From NCBI RefSeq assembly GCF_009389715.1, contig NC_052400.1, forward strand, positions 2,728,001 to 2,792,000: DNA of 64,000 nucleotides, given 5' to 3'. The notes under the pieces are model-generated. The model had not been told where the DNA came from, did not search any database, and worked only from the letters and a program-made list of their open reading frames with translations. This DNA comes from Phoenix dactylifera. Taxonomy: Eukaryota; Streptophyta; Magnoliopsida; Arecales; Arecaceae. Position numbers and translations under genes: made by a program. Shown piece after piece: positions 49,652 through 62,405 of the stretch (position 1 is the stretch's first letter; the number at the start of each line of letters is the position of its first letter).

Positions 49652-50382
49652 TTATGCTGTGTTGTTACTTCAAAAAGATGTTTTTCACATGCAACATGTC
49701 TTGAACAAAGGATTATTAGTGGCATATCTTTCAAATATTTTCTTGCATCTTGACTAATGCAGTGATTTGTGCTTGGATTGTTTCGTGTTTTATACTCTGA
49801 GGACATTAAATAGAGACTGAAAACATTAATAAGAAACTAATCATGTGCATACCAATGTTAAACTATAATGGGGATTGTATCAAACTTTTGGATTGATTAG
49901 ATGACTGTCTGATAAACCTGAAGTAGAATCTGTAATTTAATGCATTGATGGAACTTTAGAAGTAACTTATGTACTGGGGGGAGATTGATTGATCATACAA
50001 TTACAATGCTTTTGAATTATGAGATGGATGATGAAAATGGTCTTAGCAAGAATTAATAAAAAAAATGGTGCTAGTTATGTGGTCTGATGAGTGAAGCAAA
50101 AATGAGTGGTGAATAAGCTATTGATGATGGTTTGCATGATTACCAACATGATTGTTTACAAGTAGTGTTGGAAATGTCTAGGAATGATTGTTTCTCTGGT
50201 CATACGTGGTCTTTTTAATGATATGATGTTGAGATAAAACTTATGTGTAAAGGATAAAGAGGTCCGCCAATATCAAGATGGTATTTGGATACAACCATAA
50301 GAAGTTTGTGTTTGTTTGTGCGTGCGTGTATCTTAGAGCATTGTATTCATATGATGAGTAAACTTTTCAAAGGGGAAGGGAA

Positions 50383-51420
50383 TTGTGAAAAATGTTTGCC
50401 AAAGTTTACTTTTTTTTGCTAGTGACAATCTCAATTACCTGAAGCAGGAGCAAGTTTGACACTGATAATGAGGAACACCGAAGCTTTTAAAAGATTTACA
50501 GTAAGGAAGCACTTCACAAGTACAAACTACATTACCTGGACATTCCCATCCAGCTCCAAAAATCTATATTTGATATGTATCCTAGTCAGATACTTGCCAG
50601 ACACTCGAATATTTATGGAGTTCTATGATTGTCACTTCTAAAGATTGGTGGAGAGTCGAACTCTTCCTATTTTCATTCTAGAAGTGGGTATTCATTCTCT
50701 TTAGTAATTGGCAAAGGATGTAGATATTGAAATAGCTTTGCAAAATGTTGTTTTTGTAATATCCTTGAGGTAATTAGGAAGTTTGAATTAGAAACACATA
50801 TATCGAAAGACCTTAACAAATGATATCTTATTAATTTTTTTGACATTAAAAAATGTATATAGTTTAGTTAAAATCATAATTTGTCCTATGTAATCCCATA
50901 TCTCCTTTTTTTCCTTGCCAAGTCAAACATTTGGATATGCATCTAAATCTGATTCGCGTATCCTTGTCGATGCAATACTGAGTGCAAAAGCGAGATTCAA
51001 AGAGATTCTGGTGTGTCAAAGGTTCTGGCTGCCAATACCTGGGGATTATTTTGATGAAACTGTATGGTTCAAATCAGATTCCCATCTTCTTTTGCGTGGT
51101 GTTGGTTAATAAGGGATTTCAAGAGTAAGTGGATTGTGAAAAATGTTTGCCAAAATCAATTTTTTTTTGCTGGTGACAATCTAAATTACCTGAAGCAGGA
51201 GCAAGATTTGACTGTGATAATGGGGAACACCAAATCTTTAAAAAAAGGTTTATAGTAAGGAAGCACTTCACAATTAAACCCAAAAATGAGATTCAAAGAT
51301 ATTCTGGTGTCTCAGAGGTTCTGGTTGCCAATGCATGGTGTCTATTTTGATGAAACTGTATGATTGAAAACAAATTCCCATCTCTTTGTGCATGGTGTTG
51401 GTTAATAAGCAATTTTAAAT
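50383..51420. repeat. Duplicated A-B block, first copy interrupted by about 460 bp
   Basis: Block A (GTGAAAAATGTTTGCCAAA through GGAAGCACTTCACAA) occurs at about 50387-50520 and 51136-51273. Block B (GAGATTCAAAGAGATTCTGG through GTGGTGTTGGTTAATAAG) occurs at about 50991-51115 and 51289-51412. In the second copy A and B are adjacent; in the first, about 460 bp lie between them. This points to a duplication followed by an insertion in one copy. The blocks show coding-like words but no recognised family. Confidence 0.8.
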
Positions 51421-52399
51421 GAAAATTATGCAAGTATTATTGGTTGAATTATACTGTCAGATGTCAATTAGAAAATCAATTTGATTTTCCCATTTTCATC
51501 CATGAGGTTGCCTGAGCCTTATAGAGAAATTAATTTTCAGGAGAGAAGTGGGGGAGATTTTCTAGAGTAATTGAATAGCTTATGCTGAAGTCTAAGATTG
51601 ATATTATATTCTCTTATTTTATCCTGTCTTGGTGGAATGAATTGATGAGAGATTTCATATGAATGATGGGTAATCAGTTTCAGCTTTAAAGAATTTTAAT
51701 TCAACACTTAGATAGCAAAGTTTGAAATTATATATGATTTGTCAAACATTTTGAAACTCCCTGTTTGAACCTTGTGTAATTCATTTTTGTCAACATTGCT
51801 ACAATAAACATATTTTGTGTGGGTATGTGGATATTATCAATATTTTTTCTCAGAGCAGGATATTATCTTATTTGTTTTGATTGATGAAGTACTACATGAT
51901 CAAATAAAAAATACCCTACCTGTATTTCTCTGATTGTGTTATGTGGTGACTTCTTATCTTGATTTGCAGTTCTCTTGGATAATATACATGGCAAGTCAAT
52001 GGCCATTGTCCTCCCAAGGCCATCAGCGACGATGCATTCAGCTCTGTATAGGCTCTTGATTCTTTTTTCCTTGCAATATCAGACAACACCTACAGCCTAC
52101 CATACAATTATTTTTGGCTACTTTGGCAGCTGTGGTTTCGTCACCAGTTTTTTTTTCGAATTCTGAATCCCAGTTGGCCTTGGTTGCATTCAATAAAGCA
52201 ATCAACATCCCAGCACACAGAAGCTTGTGAAGAATGAGCCCCGGCATCCCCTGTAAACTAGAATCATTCTTTTGTTTTTCTGTATAGACGAAAGCTTTCC
52301 TCATCATCATATGTCGCACAGGAAAACAATAAAAACACTAGCAAGACATTTGGGCAGTTTGGTGACCACTAGTTTCCGTCCTCAAATGTTTTGATGTTG

Positions 52400-53644
52400 T
52401 CAAAAGAAAATTTTTGTGATCAGTTTTAGAAGGTCACTGATAGTGATTTAACGAAATGATCCGTCTCAACTGTAGTGCTGTTTCTTCTCTTTTTTCCATA
52501 CAATATAATTTACCATGCTATAGGAGTCAGAATCATTGTGTAGAGCTCTTAGGAGGCGGTCTGTTTCCTCTCCTCACTGGTGGCTGAGCTTTCGGCCTGC
52601 AGGTCTTGGCCTGTGGATGTGCCTTCAGGTCTGGTACTGGCTCTTCTGTGAACCTCAGAATTTCTGGTGGAAGTCAAAACCAGGAAGCGAAGAGAAGAAC
52701 GGAGAGGTGGCGTCTTATGGTGGCTTGGTGTTTGGGTGGCATACGTGGTCACGAAGGGATTCACTTCGTTGCCTGCCACCTAACTGTTGGAACTTCTGAT
52801 TGCTCCAGATGGTTTGTGGAGAAAAAAAAAGCTGACAGCTATGTCTGTTTCTGTATCACCCCAATGTTTGTCTCCGTTTGCAGGTCTCTTTCATTCTTTC
52901 CTGACTCCAATCTAGTTCGTTCCTGAAGCTAAAATTCACCAAGTTACGTTCTTAATCCTCTAATCCATCTACCTTGGCCTGCACAATTAGGCTCATGGTG
53001 GCTTTCATAGTTCTGAGGCACAATAATGAATTATTTTTGTACCGTAATCACTATAATGATACGTTTAGCATCAAGAACTCTCCACTCTCCTACTCTGTCA
53101 AACTTTGGCTGATAAGCTTTATCCGGTGAAATTGGTCCGATCTCTTAGGATTTTGAAACTTGCTATTGATTTAGGAAGGGTGATCCCTCGCAAGTAACTA
53201 CCAACACAAAAATCTTTAACCGGCCTATTACGGATCAAGTAGTTATGCTTTCCAAATAGGAAAAACTAATTAGCACTTGTGCAATGTCCACAACCATAAG
53301 ATCCAAACTACGTGGTCTCAGCGGAGACCAAACTTCTACTATGATGCGTACCGGTGCAGAGCAAAGCTCGTAATTTTGAGTTGCTTGATTGTGAACCAAA
53401 CGTGCGATCTTAAATTCCCTTCGTCGCAAGATATTGCGTGTATGTACAATTAAAATTGGCTTCCCATGCATGGGACAATGCACTAGGGCCACCAACTCAT
53501 ATCGGCCATGTTTTCTTTTTTTTTTTTTTTAATTCAAAACTAGCTTTGATATTTTGGTATCTTTTCTAGATAAAAGAAGTCTCGCTCGCTCGCCGGTTAG
53601 ATTTAGATAGAAGTAGGGCTAGGGTTATAGTTTGGAGGGGATCG
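52400..53644. other. Spacer between golgin-like gene and B-box gene, nothing recognised
   Basis: Contains a GC-richer patch (about 52540-52800) open in several frames but without family motifs or consistent codon bias. The region just before 53645 should hold the B-box gene promoter and leader; no clear TATA box was seen. Confidence 0.45.
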
Positions 53645-54082
53645 ATGAAGGGACGGCGGCGCTGCGAGCTGTGCAAGGGCAGCGCCGCTGTGTGCTGCGA
53701 GGCGGACGCGGCGTTCCTGTGCTGGCCGTGCGACGCCCGCGTGCACGGCGCCAACTTCCTCGTCGCCCGCCACCTCCGCCGGATCGCCTGCGCCGAGTGC
53801 CACGCCCTCGACGAAGCCCGCATCCTCGCCGGCGCCGGATCTCCCCCCATCCGCTCCCTCTGCCGCTCCTGCCGCCGCCGTCCCCAGGAAGAAACCGCGT
53901 CCTCGGGTTCCTCTTCGTGCGTCTCCGCCGCCGACGAGGAATCACCCCGGAGAGGAGCACAGGAGGAGGGGATTCTGGTCAATTGGGCCCGGAGGATGGG
54001 GCTGGGGGACGAAGGTTCGCGGCGGCGCGCGGCGGCGGCGGCGACATTTCATAGAAACAACAAAAGACTTGCCCATGTTTAA
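53645..54082 (+). CDS. Short single-B-box zinc-finger protein, BBX32-like
   Basis: One complete B-box fills residues 7-43: Cys7, Cys10, Cys18, Asp21, Cys26, Cys29, His34 and His43, in the context CELCKGSAAVCCEADAAFLC. A second Cys-rich patch (Cys49, Cys52, Cys73, Cys76) follows. The motif GILVNWARRMGL (109-120) resembles the GIFVNWCGKLGL-type segment of Arabidopsis BBX32, so I place it near BBX32. No second B-box, CCT domain or PF(V/L)FL tail is present. BBX32 acts by binding other BBX/HY5-pathway factors to damp light signalling; the same role here is inference. At 145 aa it lacks the C-terminal 80 or so residues of BBX32. The gene is intronless and extremely GC-rich until about 54044, then turns AT-rich. 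Confidence 0.85.
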   Translation: MKGRRRCELCKGSAAVCCEADAAFLCWPCDARVHGANFLVARHLRRIACAECHALDEARILAGAGSPPIRSLCRSCRRRPQEETASSGSSSCVSAADEESPRRGAQEEGILVNWARRMGLGDEGSRRRAAAAATFHRNNKRLAHV

Positions 54083-55949
54083 CTCTTTATAATTGTTGTT
54101 GCCTCCTATCAGTGCAATGAAAAAAAGGGGTGCAAACTGGCTATTGTCCTACCATCTTCCAGATGCAGCTTGTTTGCACAATTGCATTCTATAGTTGAAA
54201 TTTGGACATTGAGAATTGGGTGATACCATGCATCTCCAGCTTAGAGGCCTTGAGAATGCTCACTCATAATGGCATTTTCTCAGTTGACTCTAATTATAGA
54301 TTTATCGACAGATTTGGAGTGTCCATACCTGAGAAAATTAGAGTCACCTAGATGAAATTCTTGCCAAAAAAAATGGCAACTATGATTTTTTTTTTTTTTT
54401 TTTAATGCTGAAACAGATGATTTATACAGTTCCGATACGAAATGGTTGGTTATATACGAGGCCACTCAATTTAAAACCTCATTGGCCTCTTTATAGACTT
54501 GCTTTGTCTAAAAAGTAGCAGGCTTTGGCTGTGCTCTTTGTGCCTCGAGAATGGAATCCCTCTCACACCTAATCCTAAAATGCCCCTTTTCATGACTTTT
54601 AACTGTGTGCAGCTCTACATTGGAAAATTTGGAAGGAAATGAATACTAGAATTTATTTTTACCAAACAGAATTTCTGGATCTATGCTATGCTGCAGAAGA
54701 CACTGCTTAGTTTTCACTCCTGGGAGCATTTATGTCCTGCTAAAATGGCCGACAGCCATGCTAAGCTTTGGAACAGCCTTGGATCCCTGGTGCGTTAAAA
54801 GTTTCCTTTGAAACGGACACAAGAAGGTGCTCATCTTTTATCACATCAATTGGATGGTATCCGGCAAAACTAAGAAGGAACAACAATAGCTGGGCGTCCT
54901 TTGACTCCCATCTTCTGTCTCGATTCTCTCTATCTCTGTAAATTCCTCCAAGAGCAGTGATTATTCCTTGTTTCACTATTCTTCTTCCCTCTCTCTTTAT
55001 ACATATTTAATTCCTACTCTTTCAATAAATTCTGGGTGGCATTTTGCCTTCCACTTCCATCAAAAAAAAAAAAAAAGAAAGAAAAGGGGAAACATTGACA
55101 GAGGGAAACACTTAGTAGGTGTTAATTCCATTTGCTTCTTTTTAGGCCTTCTTGATCAGGTGATGGAGAAAGTTTTGTCTTGCTGCTTGCAGTGCCACTG
55201 CTCAGCCGGTCCAGTTCCAAATTTCCGCTGGAAAACTGGAATACTGGTTTGGAAAGCCCAATGCATCCCAACTCAAGTGTTTGGGTACTGCTCTTTTTCC
55301 AGCCCAACCCAATTCCCACAGTGACAAGCAAAGCTCTCTCCTCTCCTACCACATCAAAGGCTTTTGATCTGACCTGCCTTCGGGGTTACTGAGAAATATG
55401 AGAGTTGCAATGGTAGCCATCAGGTTGGTGGTCCTCCTGTGTTCATATAAGAATGAAGGCTTGGTGCTTTGACTGAGTGAAGGAAGGTCACCCTTACTAT
55501 GGGTTATCTTATGAGAGAAACTGGACACCAAAGTTAGTACCCACTGCAGAATCTCAATCTCAAAAATATATATTTGATCATCTCAAGAAATCATGATGCT
55601 TTATACTTGTAATCGTATCTCATGCTACAAGAGAAAAAGGAATCTCCGCAGATGGCAACAATGTAATATTGGACATCTTCTATACCCCCCCCCCCCCTTT
55701 ATCAACTTACTGAAGGATCTACTCCTACTACCCCCTGATTGAAAGACCTCTACAATGTTACTTCTCTTACCTATAAAAGTCATGCTCAATAATCCACCTA
55801 ATGGAAGTGAAATAAACCTAAATCTCACCCCCCCAAGTAAATTGCCGGCAGCTGCGTCATCAGTGTTGCTGGCCTTTTATAGACTGATAAAATGGATGTC
55901 GGCAGAGTCATCGCCGATGGCTTAATTCACGATCCATGGTCGGATCAGG
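54083..55949. other. Convergent spacer between the B-box gene and GlcAT14, nothing recognised
   Basis: The 3' ends of both neighbours face this stretch. It has poly-A/T runs at about 54388-54402 and 55061-55075 and a C run at about 55686-55698. Short frames here show no family motifs. Confidence 0.5.
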
Positions 55950-58884
55950 TCAGCTGAACTTGCACTGGCTCGAACGCAGCCTCTCATCTGAAATGAGATC
56001 CGACAGCAAACTTCTGAGCCACCTTCCTGATGAACCGGGTGTCACAACATTGATATCACCCCAGGTTGAGCATGGATCATCCTCCAAATCCTTCCCTTTC
56101 CGACCGCTGAGCTGGCCTAGACACCACTTTCCAACACCCACTCCATCTGATGAGCGCCTTAGTATCTTTTTGTCTACCTTTTTGAGCACTCTGTCATCCT
56201 CCATGAACCGCCGCGCAAAAGCTGCTCCACTTTTTATCATCTCCTTATACTGTGATTGGTTGAGAAAGAGAGGGTCCAATCCTGGTGGATCATCCCAAAC
56301 AAAGAATCTTAGATCATTGTTGACAGTGGTGTTTTGGAACCCAGGGCTATTGCAGATCACTGTTTGGAAGTAGGACTCCATCGAGTAGGCGACATTCGCG
56401 AAATACATGAGAAGTTTCCTGGGGAGGTTATCCCAGCTACGCACACAGTACTCCACGAAGGATCTACTGAGAATCAACCATGGAGAACCTGTTTCCATGT
56501 AAAGAAGTGAAAAATTTCAGCCAAGTCTCGATAACGAGACGGAAACACATTCTTGTGTTCATTCAATTTCGATGGATCTTGCTGATAAAATTTCAAGTAA
56601 TTGTAACAATCTCCTTTGGCTTGGTAAATTGGATTTGCATCCAAGATACATGGAGGTTTTCGATATACAGGGAACCTGTATCAGTTTTCATCTTAACTTG
56701 TTGATTTGCCTAGTTTTTCAAAAATTTGGTTTATTGGACAAAAAACAAACACTTGTGAACAAGCAAAGGGAATCCAGAGTGGAAAAAATTGGAATACAGA
56801 GTGGTTCGCCCAAAAAAAAAAAGGAATACAGAGTGGAAAAATATTCATGACTACAGAATACAGACCTGTGAATAATTTAAAAGCATCAGGTGTTGCTCGT
56901 TTTTCTGAAGCAAAGAAGGATTGTGTATTTTTGTCCATATGGAGACTTGGGTCCACAATTATTTTATCAAATCTCTCTTTCCTGCAGGACAATAACTCAG
57001 CTTAGCTTAATGAGATATTTTAAAAGATACAAAAAAGATCATAAAAACTATAATAAGATTTCCAACTGAGCTTACTCTTTCCATCCAAGGTCACTAGTGT
57101 GATCAATGAAGTTCAGATCTCTTGGCAAAGAAGTGAAAGCATGAAGAAGATCTGTATGGAAAGATGTTTTTTCAACATTTGTTAATAGAATAAATGGAGG
57201 TGCAAGAAACATTTACGGGAATGGGTATTTGATCATTACCACTAAGAATATTCAAATGCAGGAGTTGCTAATGCTCCACTTTTGGCAAAATTGCAACTTT
57301 TCATTCTCCAAATCAAAAAATAGACTAATTGAAATTTCCCATCCTTAAGGCTGATGATATCGTTGTTACGACTCGAAAAGTATGTAGCATCAGATATTAA
57401 GCCTTTTACGGCCATTTCCTTGCTTAAGAAAAACAAATTTTTATTTTACCAGAATAAACAAAAAGAACTTGACAGAAGTTTTTTTCCACATGTTAATGTT
57501 GAATGAATCAAATTGATTAAATTAAAATTGAGAATTGATGGGAGCACTTCAGGCTCGCTCATAAGAACGACTTGAAACAACAGCATCAAGGTAAATGTGG
57601 ACAATGAATACATCAGATCTATGGGTTCTTTCTGGGTAAGACTTCCATGATAGAAATTCCATTGAGCAGAAAGTTATCACAGAGTTTTCCTCTTCTTTTA
57701 CTTATGGCCTCCACCCTCAGCTATCAATCCAACCAAGAGATAAATCTGTTCTTTGATGATGAGGATAAGGGTGAGACCTGTAGAGTGTCCTCATTAATCT
57801 TCAGAAACCATGAAATTATTAGAAAGAAAACTAGAAACCTTCACCTATGCATTACTGCAAGTGTCACAGGGTCAGAAATCAGAAATCAATCACAAGCACG
57901 GTGAAGGACCATACGGAATTATTATTGCTTACATGGATACCATATACACGAACATTGGCACAGGAATGAGGGCTCAAGTGGCATAAAGCTATAAATTCAA
58001 AGTGGTCTAGAATGAGAGTTGGACTGATTTATTTATTGATCTGAATACCATCTATCATTACTGAGATAAAATAGTCAGAGAAGCCAAAATTATTCTTATG
58101 TGGATGCTATAGCTTCAAAAAGCAGCATATTAACAAGACATGTCATCATGTTCTTGTGCAAGACGAGTGGAATCAGCTCAGAAGGCAGACCATTGTAATC
58201 CTGCGTTCCTAACATTCAAATCGAAGACCAAACTGGTTATGGTACCTCGACTATCAGATTCCCTAAGAACAAGGAGTTGCTATTTAAATCATCGAAACTG
58301 ACAGAGGTGTCTGAAACCAATTCCAGCCAAAACAGGAGGGCTAACATCATGTGGAAAAAAGAAAGAAAGAAAGAGAGCTTACCATCTTGATTTACAACTG
58401 GATAGTCTGAAGCACTCAAGTTAATGAACCAATCCCAGTCTGCGTTGATCCTGAGCAGAACTGCAGCTCCATGGAGTGTGGCAGCAAGTACTGATGAACC
58501 TGTCCGATCGACTGCGTAAGTTTTTCCCACAACATCAACATTCGCAAAAGCTTTGAAAATTTTACTAGATTGAATGGAGCGTGCCAGTTTTCTCCTCTCA
58601 GTGGCAGTGGAATCAGCATCGAGGTGCAAAAGGTAGCGGTTCCTCGGGTGGTAAACTGCCTTCAAGAGCCTTAAAATCTTGTCACTTTCACCACCAGTTC
58701 CTGATATCCAATAAGCAAAAACTGGAGGATCACCAGGACCCCTTGACAGGGCCACAGGCTCGAATCCTTGGTCTGCAGCCCAAATTCCTCCTTGGAGAAA
58801 AGAATGAGACAGAACTCGTAAAACCAATGCACCAATGACAAATGCTGCAATCCCGATCCATGGAGCAAATCTAAGAAACCTCAT
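55950..58884 (-). CDS. GT14-family beta-glucuronosyltransferase (GlcAT14 type)
   Basis: Type II Golgi membrane enzyme. Characterised GlcAT14A/B/C relatives add beta-1,6-linked glucuronic acid to the galactan of arabinogalactan proteins. Exons, high to low: 58884-58383, 57151-57076, 56981-56866, 56488-55950; 1233 nt, 410 aa, phases consistent. A short cytosolic start (MRFLRF) precedes a signal-anchor helix (about 8-26). The Core-2/I-branching (GT14) domain starts at PVFAYWISGTGGESDKILRL (53-72), followed by AVYHPRNRYLLHLDADS, the INLSASDYP block, DLNFIDHTSDLGWKE (exon 2), and SPWLILSRSFVEYCVRSWDN plus PRKLLMYFANVAYSMESYFQ in exon 4. The C-terminus has the CSTWGDINVVTPG block. Length is in the family range (about 380-450 aa). 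The exact paralogue (A, B or C) is not resolved. Confidence 0.95.
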
Positions 58885-61800
58885 TGCTCTACCTTTTTCG
58901 CATCAAATCTTGCAACACCATATACCTGCTCAAACATCCAAAACTTGCAACACTAATCACCAAACTTGATCTTTTATGGAGTAGGATGAATTCGGTTTCG
59001 ACCAAGAGCAAACAGCACCTCGGCACTCTTAATTCCGATCAAAGCTAGCCGAAATTATATTGCAAACTCAAAAAAAATCAGATCTTGGAGGACCTCACCT
59101 CAATTCAACCAGGAGGAGTTTCTAAAATTTATGAGTTTTCTATATAAGAAAATTAGGAGAAGCTGAAGTTCAGAGGGACTTAAAAAGAACTTTAAGAACA
59201 CATAAAGTTCTAACCTTTAACATCCAACAACTCGCGAACTAAATGCATCCGAGAAGAGCAGTTGCAGGCGTCCCATTAACAAAACGCACTTTAATTTAAG
59301 AAAGGAGGGGCAACCGTCGACGCCACAACTTGAAAACAGCGCTAAAGATTGGATTTTTCCGACATCACGAAATTTATGGAGGTGGAATTGGGGGGAAAAA
59401 AACGCAACAGCTGAAGAAAGGTGGAATCTTGTTGGAAGACGGACGCGGGCACGAGTGGAATCTGGGGTACAAAAACGCGGAAAGCCGTGGACTTTCGAAC
59501 CGCCCACCAACGAAAATCCAACGCCAGAGGGACGAACGGAAGGAAGAGATCAGAGCAAAGGGGGGTGGGTACGAGGGAATCCTTTGAGGGTTGGGACCTG
59601 GGAAGAGGGGGGGAAAGAGGCCGAATTCGGGGAGAGAAAATTATAAAATAGGCGACATGAAAGGGAAGGGTTTGAAAAATTTGGGATCTGGGAGGCGAGA
59701 GTGGGATGGAGGAGGAAACTGTACGGGCGCTGGAGACGTCGAGGATGTTTTTTTTGCCGCCGTTCTTGGTGGGATTGCCCGAAATAAGCGCAGCACCTCG
59801 GACGGTAGATTCGGCGTGTCAATCTGAGGAGAGATTTTTGTTTTTTTTGTTTTTTTGTCTTGCTTAGTATTTGGGGATTATTGGAGATGGTTATTTGTAG
59901 CCAATCCATATCCAATCTAGTTTCTATACTATCTAAAATCTAGTTTCTGGACAACCCAGATAGCATAAGATTTCATATAAAAATAGCTAAGGATGTGATG
60001 GGTTAAATTGGGTCTCATGTGAATTGGATCAAACTGGATTGGATCGGCTAGGTTTGGATTAAGATATGTTGGATTACATTGCACAAGGGATTACTCAAAT
60101 CAAGAAATATTTAAAATATAAATTTGAGTTAAGTTGGATTTCTCGAGCCTCTCCCGATTCAAGTCCAATTGGACTTCGAAATTAGAAGGATAGCAAAAAA
60201 AAAAAAAAAAAAGTCTACATTGGACAAATTACAAGTGAACTAATTTTTATCGATGTGAACATGATGAGGCTGTTATGATGCCATAGCTACTAAGTTTGGT
60301 GAATTAATTAACAACAAATTCTCCTACGAGAAAAAATTATATAATAAAGAGTTTGTTTGAAAGATCGGGTAATTTTTTTTTTAATATTATTTGGCCATCC
60401 ATTCCATTCCGAATACATGTACTTGAAGACGACTTATTCAAAATCTAAACCCTGGATTTCAACTTATTCGGCAGAAGGGCTGACCATCATTTTCACACAA
60501 TGTTTCCTTGCAAGTAAAAGCTTTTGAAAAGATAAAAGATTGAGTGTTCAAGTTGGATTGATCAAGTCTATAGATGTCACGATCAAAAGATTTTTTTAAG
60601 ATGCACTTAAATCATCGTTATTACTAATGGATTTGATAAAGATCGATTCCGATATTGGACATGAATTGTATTTTGTTGATGATCCTTGATCACACATCGA
60701 GATCCATAAAAAGCTACAACCAGCTATGGTGTACAAGCATGGCATCAAAACATACATTTTTCATGGATCATGAGGCATCAAAACATATGGCTATTCGCTA
60801 CTTTTCGCCCTAATCTTCTAAAAGATTAGTGATTAGGTTTGGTATGATAAGTAGGTCGTGGAGGAAATTATTCTGTCTCACATGCCGACGTATTAAAATA
60901 ATCTCCTGTGCTTGAATCAGATAGGAGGTAAGAGTAAATACAAGGAACGTTTCTTTCCTTCCTTCCTTCATTCTTCTCTCTTATTATTTTAAGCGAGTGG
61001 GGTTATCATAAATGGACAAAAACCTCTCCTGCTGCTTCACTGGAAAGAATCTTTGGGAGGTGGTTCACGTTTCACAACAGTCACAGGGTGCATTGAATTG
61101 GACGGTCCAACTGTAATTGAAGTCACGAGATCAAAGCCTCCATAATTTAGCAGTGTAAAAGATATGAAAAGAGAGATGCAGGGATTCATCATTGGCTAAG
61201 AATTCCGATGGGGCAACAACAACAATAATTAAAGTCACCAGCAAACATCCAACCAACGTAGAATTCATGGATTTTATATAACTAGCAAGCCACATGTGAC
61301 ATTTTCAAGCCAAAAAAAAAGAATTGCTAAAAAAAAATATTAATGTGAATCTTCTTGTCATTAGGATTGTATCTTCCGCATGAAACAATGATTGATCTAT
61401 TAAAAATATTTTGTCTAGAAAATACTATATCATTATTTTATAATAGTATTATAAAAAAATAATTTATTAAAATAAATTTAGAAGATTGAAAAAAGTTTGC
61501 TTCGATTGAGGCGTGTGATATATACTATCCTAAAAACGTGATTCGCCCTTACGTGCAGCATGTGAAGATCAAAGAGATTTTTGAAGATGCAAAATCTTTC
61601 AAAGAATCATAACTCTTTTTAAAGAGGCATCTCACAAAAAAATATTTTAATATTAAAACTCCAATACGATCTTCTTTCACAATATCAAACTTCTTTATTT
61701 ATCCATGTGCATAGGACTGGAAGTGGCTACTGTGTGATCCAATGATGAATTTGTGCGAAAGATGTATTTGGAATATTATAAAAGAGGCAAATTTTTCTTC

Positions 61801-61935
61801 ATAACGTTCGGCTTGCCCTCTCTCTGAGATACATAATTTATGGAGATACATGAGGATGGAGCAGGTTTCTAAGAATCACATTGCAATATGAGAGAGAGCT
61901 TAAGTGCTCGAATCCCACCAGTTGTGATTCACAAA
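58885..61935. other. GlcAT14 upstream region and spacer, no further gene recognised
   Basis: 58885-59830 is probably the 5' UTR and promoter of GlcAT14; its purine-rich half (59390-59750) opens several artefactual frames. Beyond 59830 the sequence is AT-rich, with GGATTGGATC-like words at about 60020-60070, and no gene was recognised. Confidence 0.45.
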
Positions 61936-62405
61936 GGGCTCATTTGGTTCGCGAGAAGCATTTTTCCTCCTAGGAATATAATTTCTGGAAAGTAAATTCC
62001 TAAGAAGAGGATACTTGGAAAAGTATTTTTGGCATGTTTGATTGATCATGGAAAAGTGACAAATTTTCAGAGTGCTTATGTTTGGTTGACCATCCACTTT
62101 CCTGAAAAAATTATATATAATTCCTATTATACCCTTAATAAAAATTAGATCTTTAATGCCTCTTTAATGCTGAAAGATCTTTTTGGGAAAAAAATAAAAA
62201 TGGAGTGATTTCCGCCTTATGGAAAAGTAACTTTTCCATATTTCTCATGGGAAAGACTTTTTCATTAAATGTGGGAATCATATTCTCACGGAAATACAAC
62301 TTTACTGTCTCTCTCCTTTGAAAATTTCAAATAAACAAGAAGCATCTCATTATTTTTCCGTTGACCACACTTTCGCTCCCTTTTTTTCGCGAACCAAACG
62401 AGCTC
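61936..62405. mobile_element. 470-bp MITE with near-perfect 19-bp terminal inverted repeats
   Basis: Starts GGGCTCATTTGGTTCGCGA and ends TCGCGAACCAAACGAGCTC; the arms match at 17 of 19 positions. The interior also has facing complementary words (GAAAAGTGAC, TTTTCCATG and TGGAAAAGTAA types). No coding capacity. The target duplication is at most a short AAA and is not diagnostic, so the superfamily is open. Confidence 0.8.

Larger units (their letters stand above)
49483..51969 (+). other. Probable intron in the 3' UTR of the golgin-like gene
   Basis: A strong donor (ATCA then GTAAGTGA) lies 14 nt beyond the stop codon. A strong acceptor (CTTGATTTGCAG) ends at 51969, followed by about 400 bp with AATAAA-type signals (about 52190 and 52325). 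A junction this close to the stop would not trigger nonsense-mediated decay. This is inferred from splice signals only. Confidence 0.45.

Noticed and set aside
52536-52926. GC-richer patch with open frames on both strands
   Set aside because: No recognisable domain, no consistent codon use and no start context; could be a transposon fragment, but I could not support a call.
59330-59915. Overlapping frames rich in Gly, Arg and Lys near the GlcAT14 promoter
   Set aside because: Purine-rich upstream sequence opens several frames at once; none shows a family motif.
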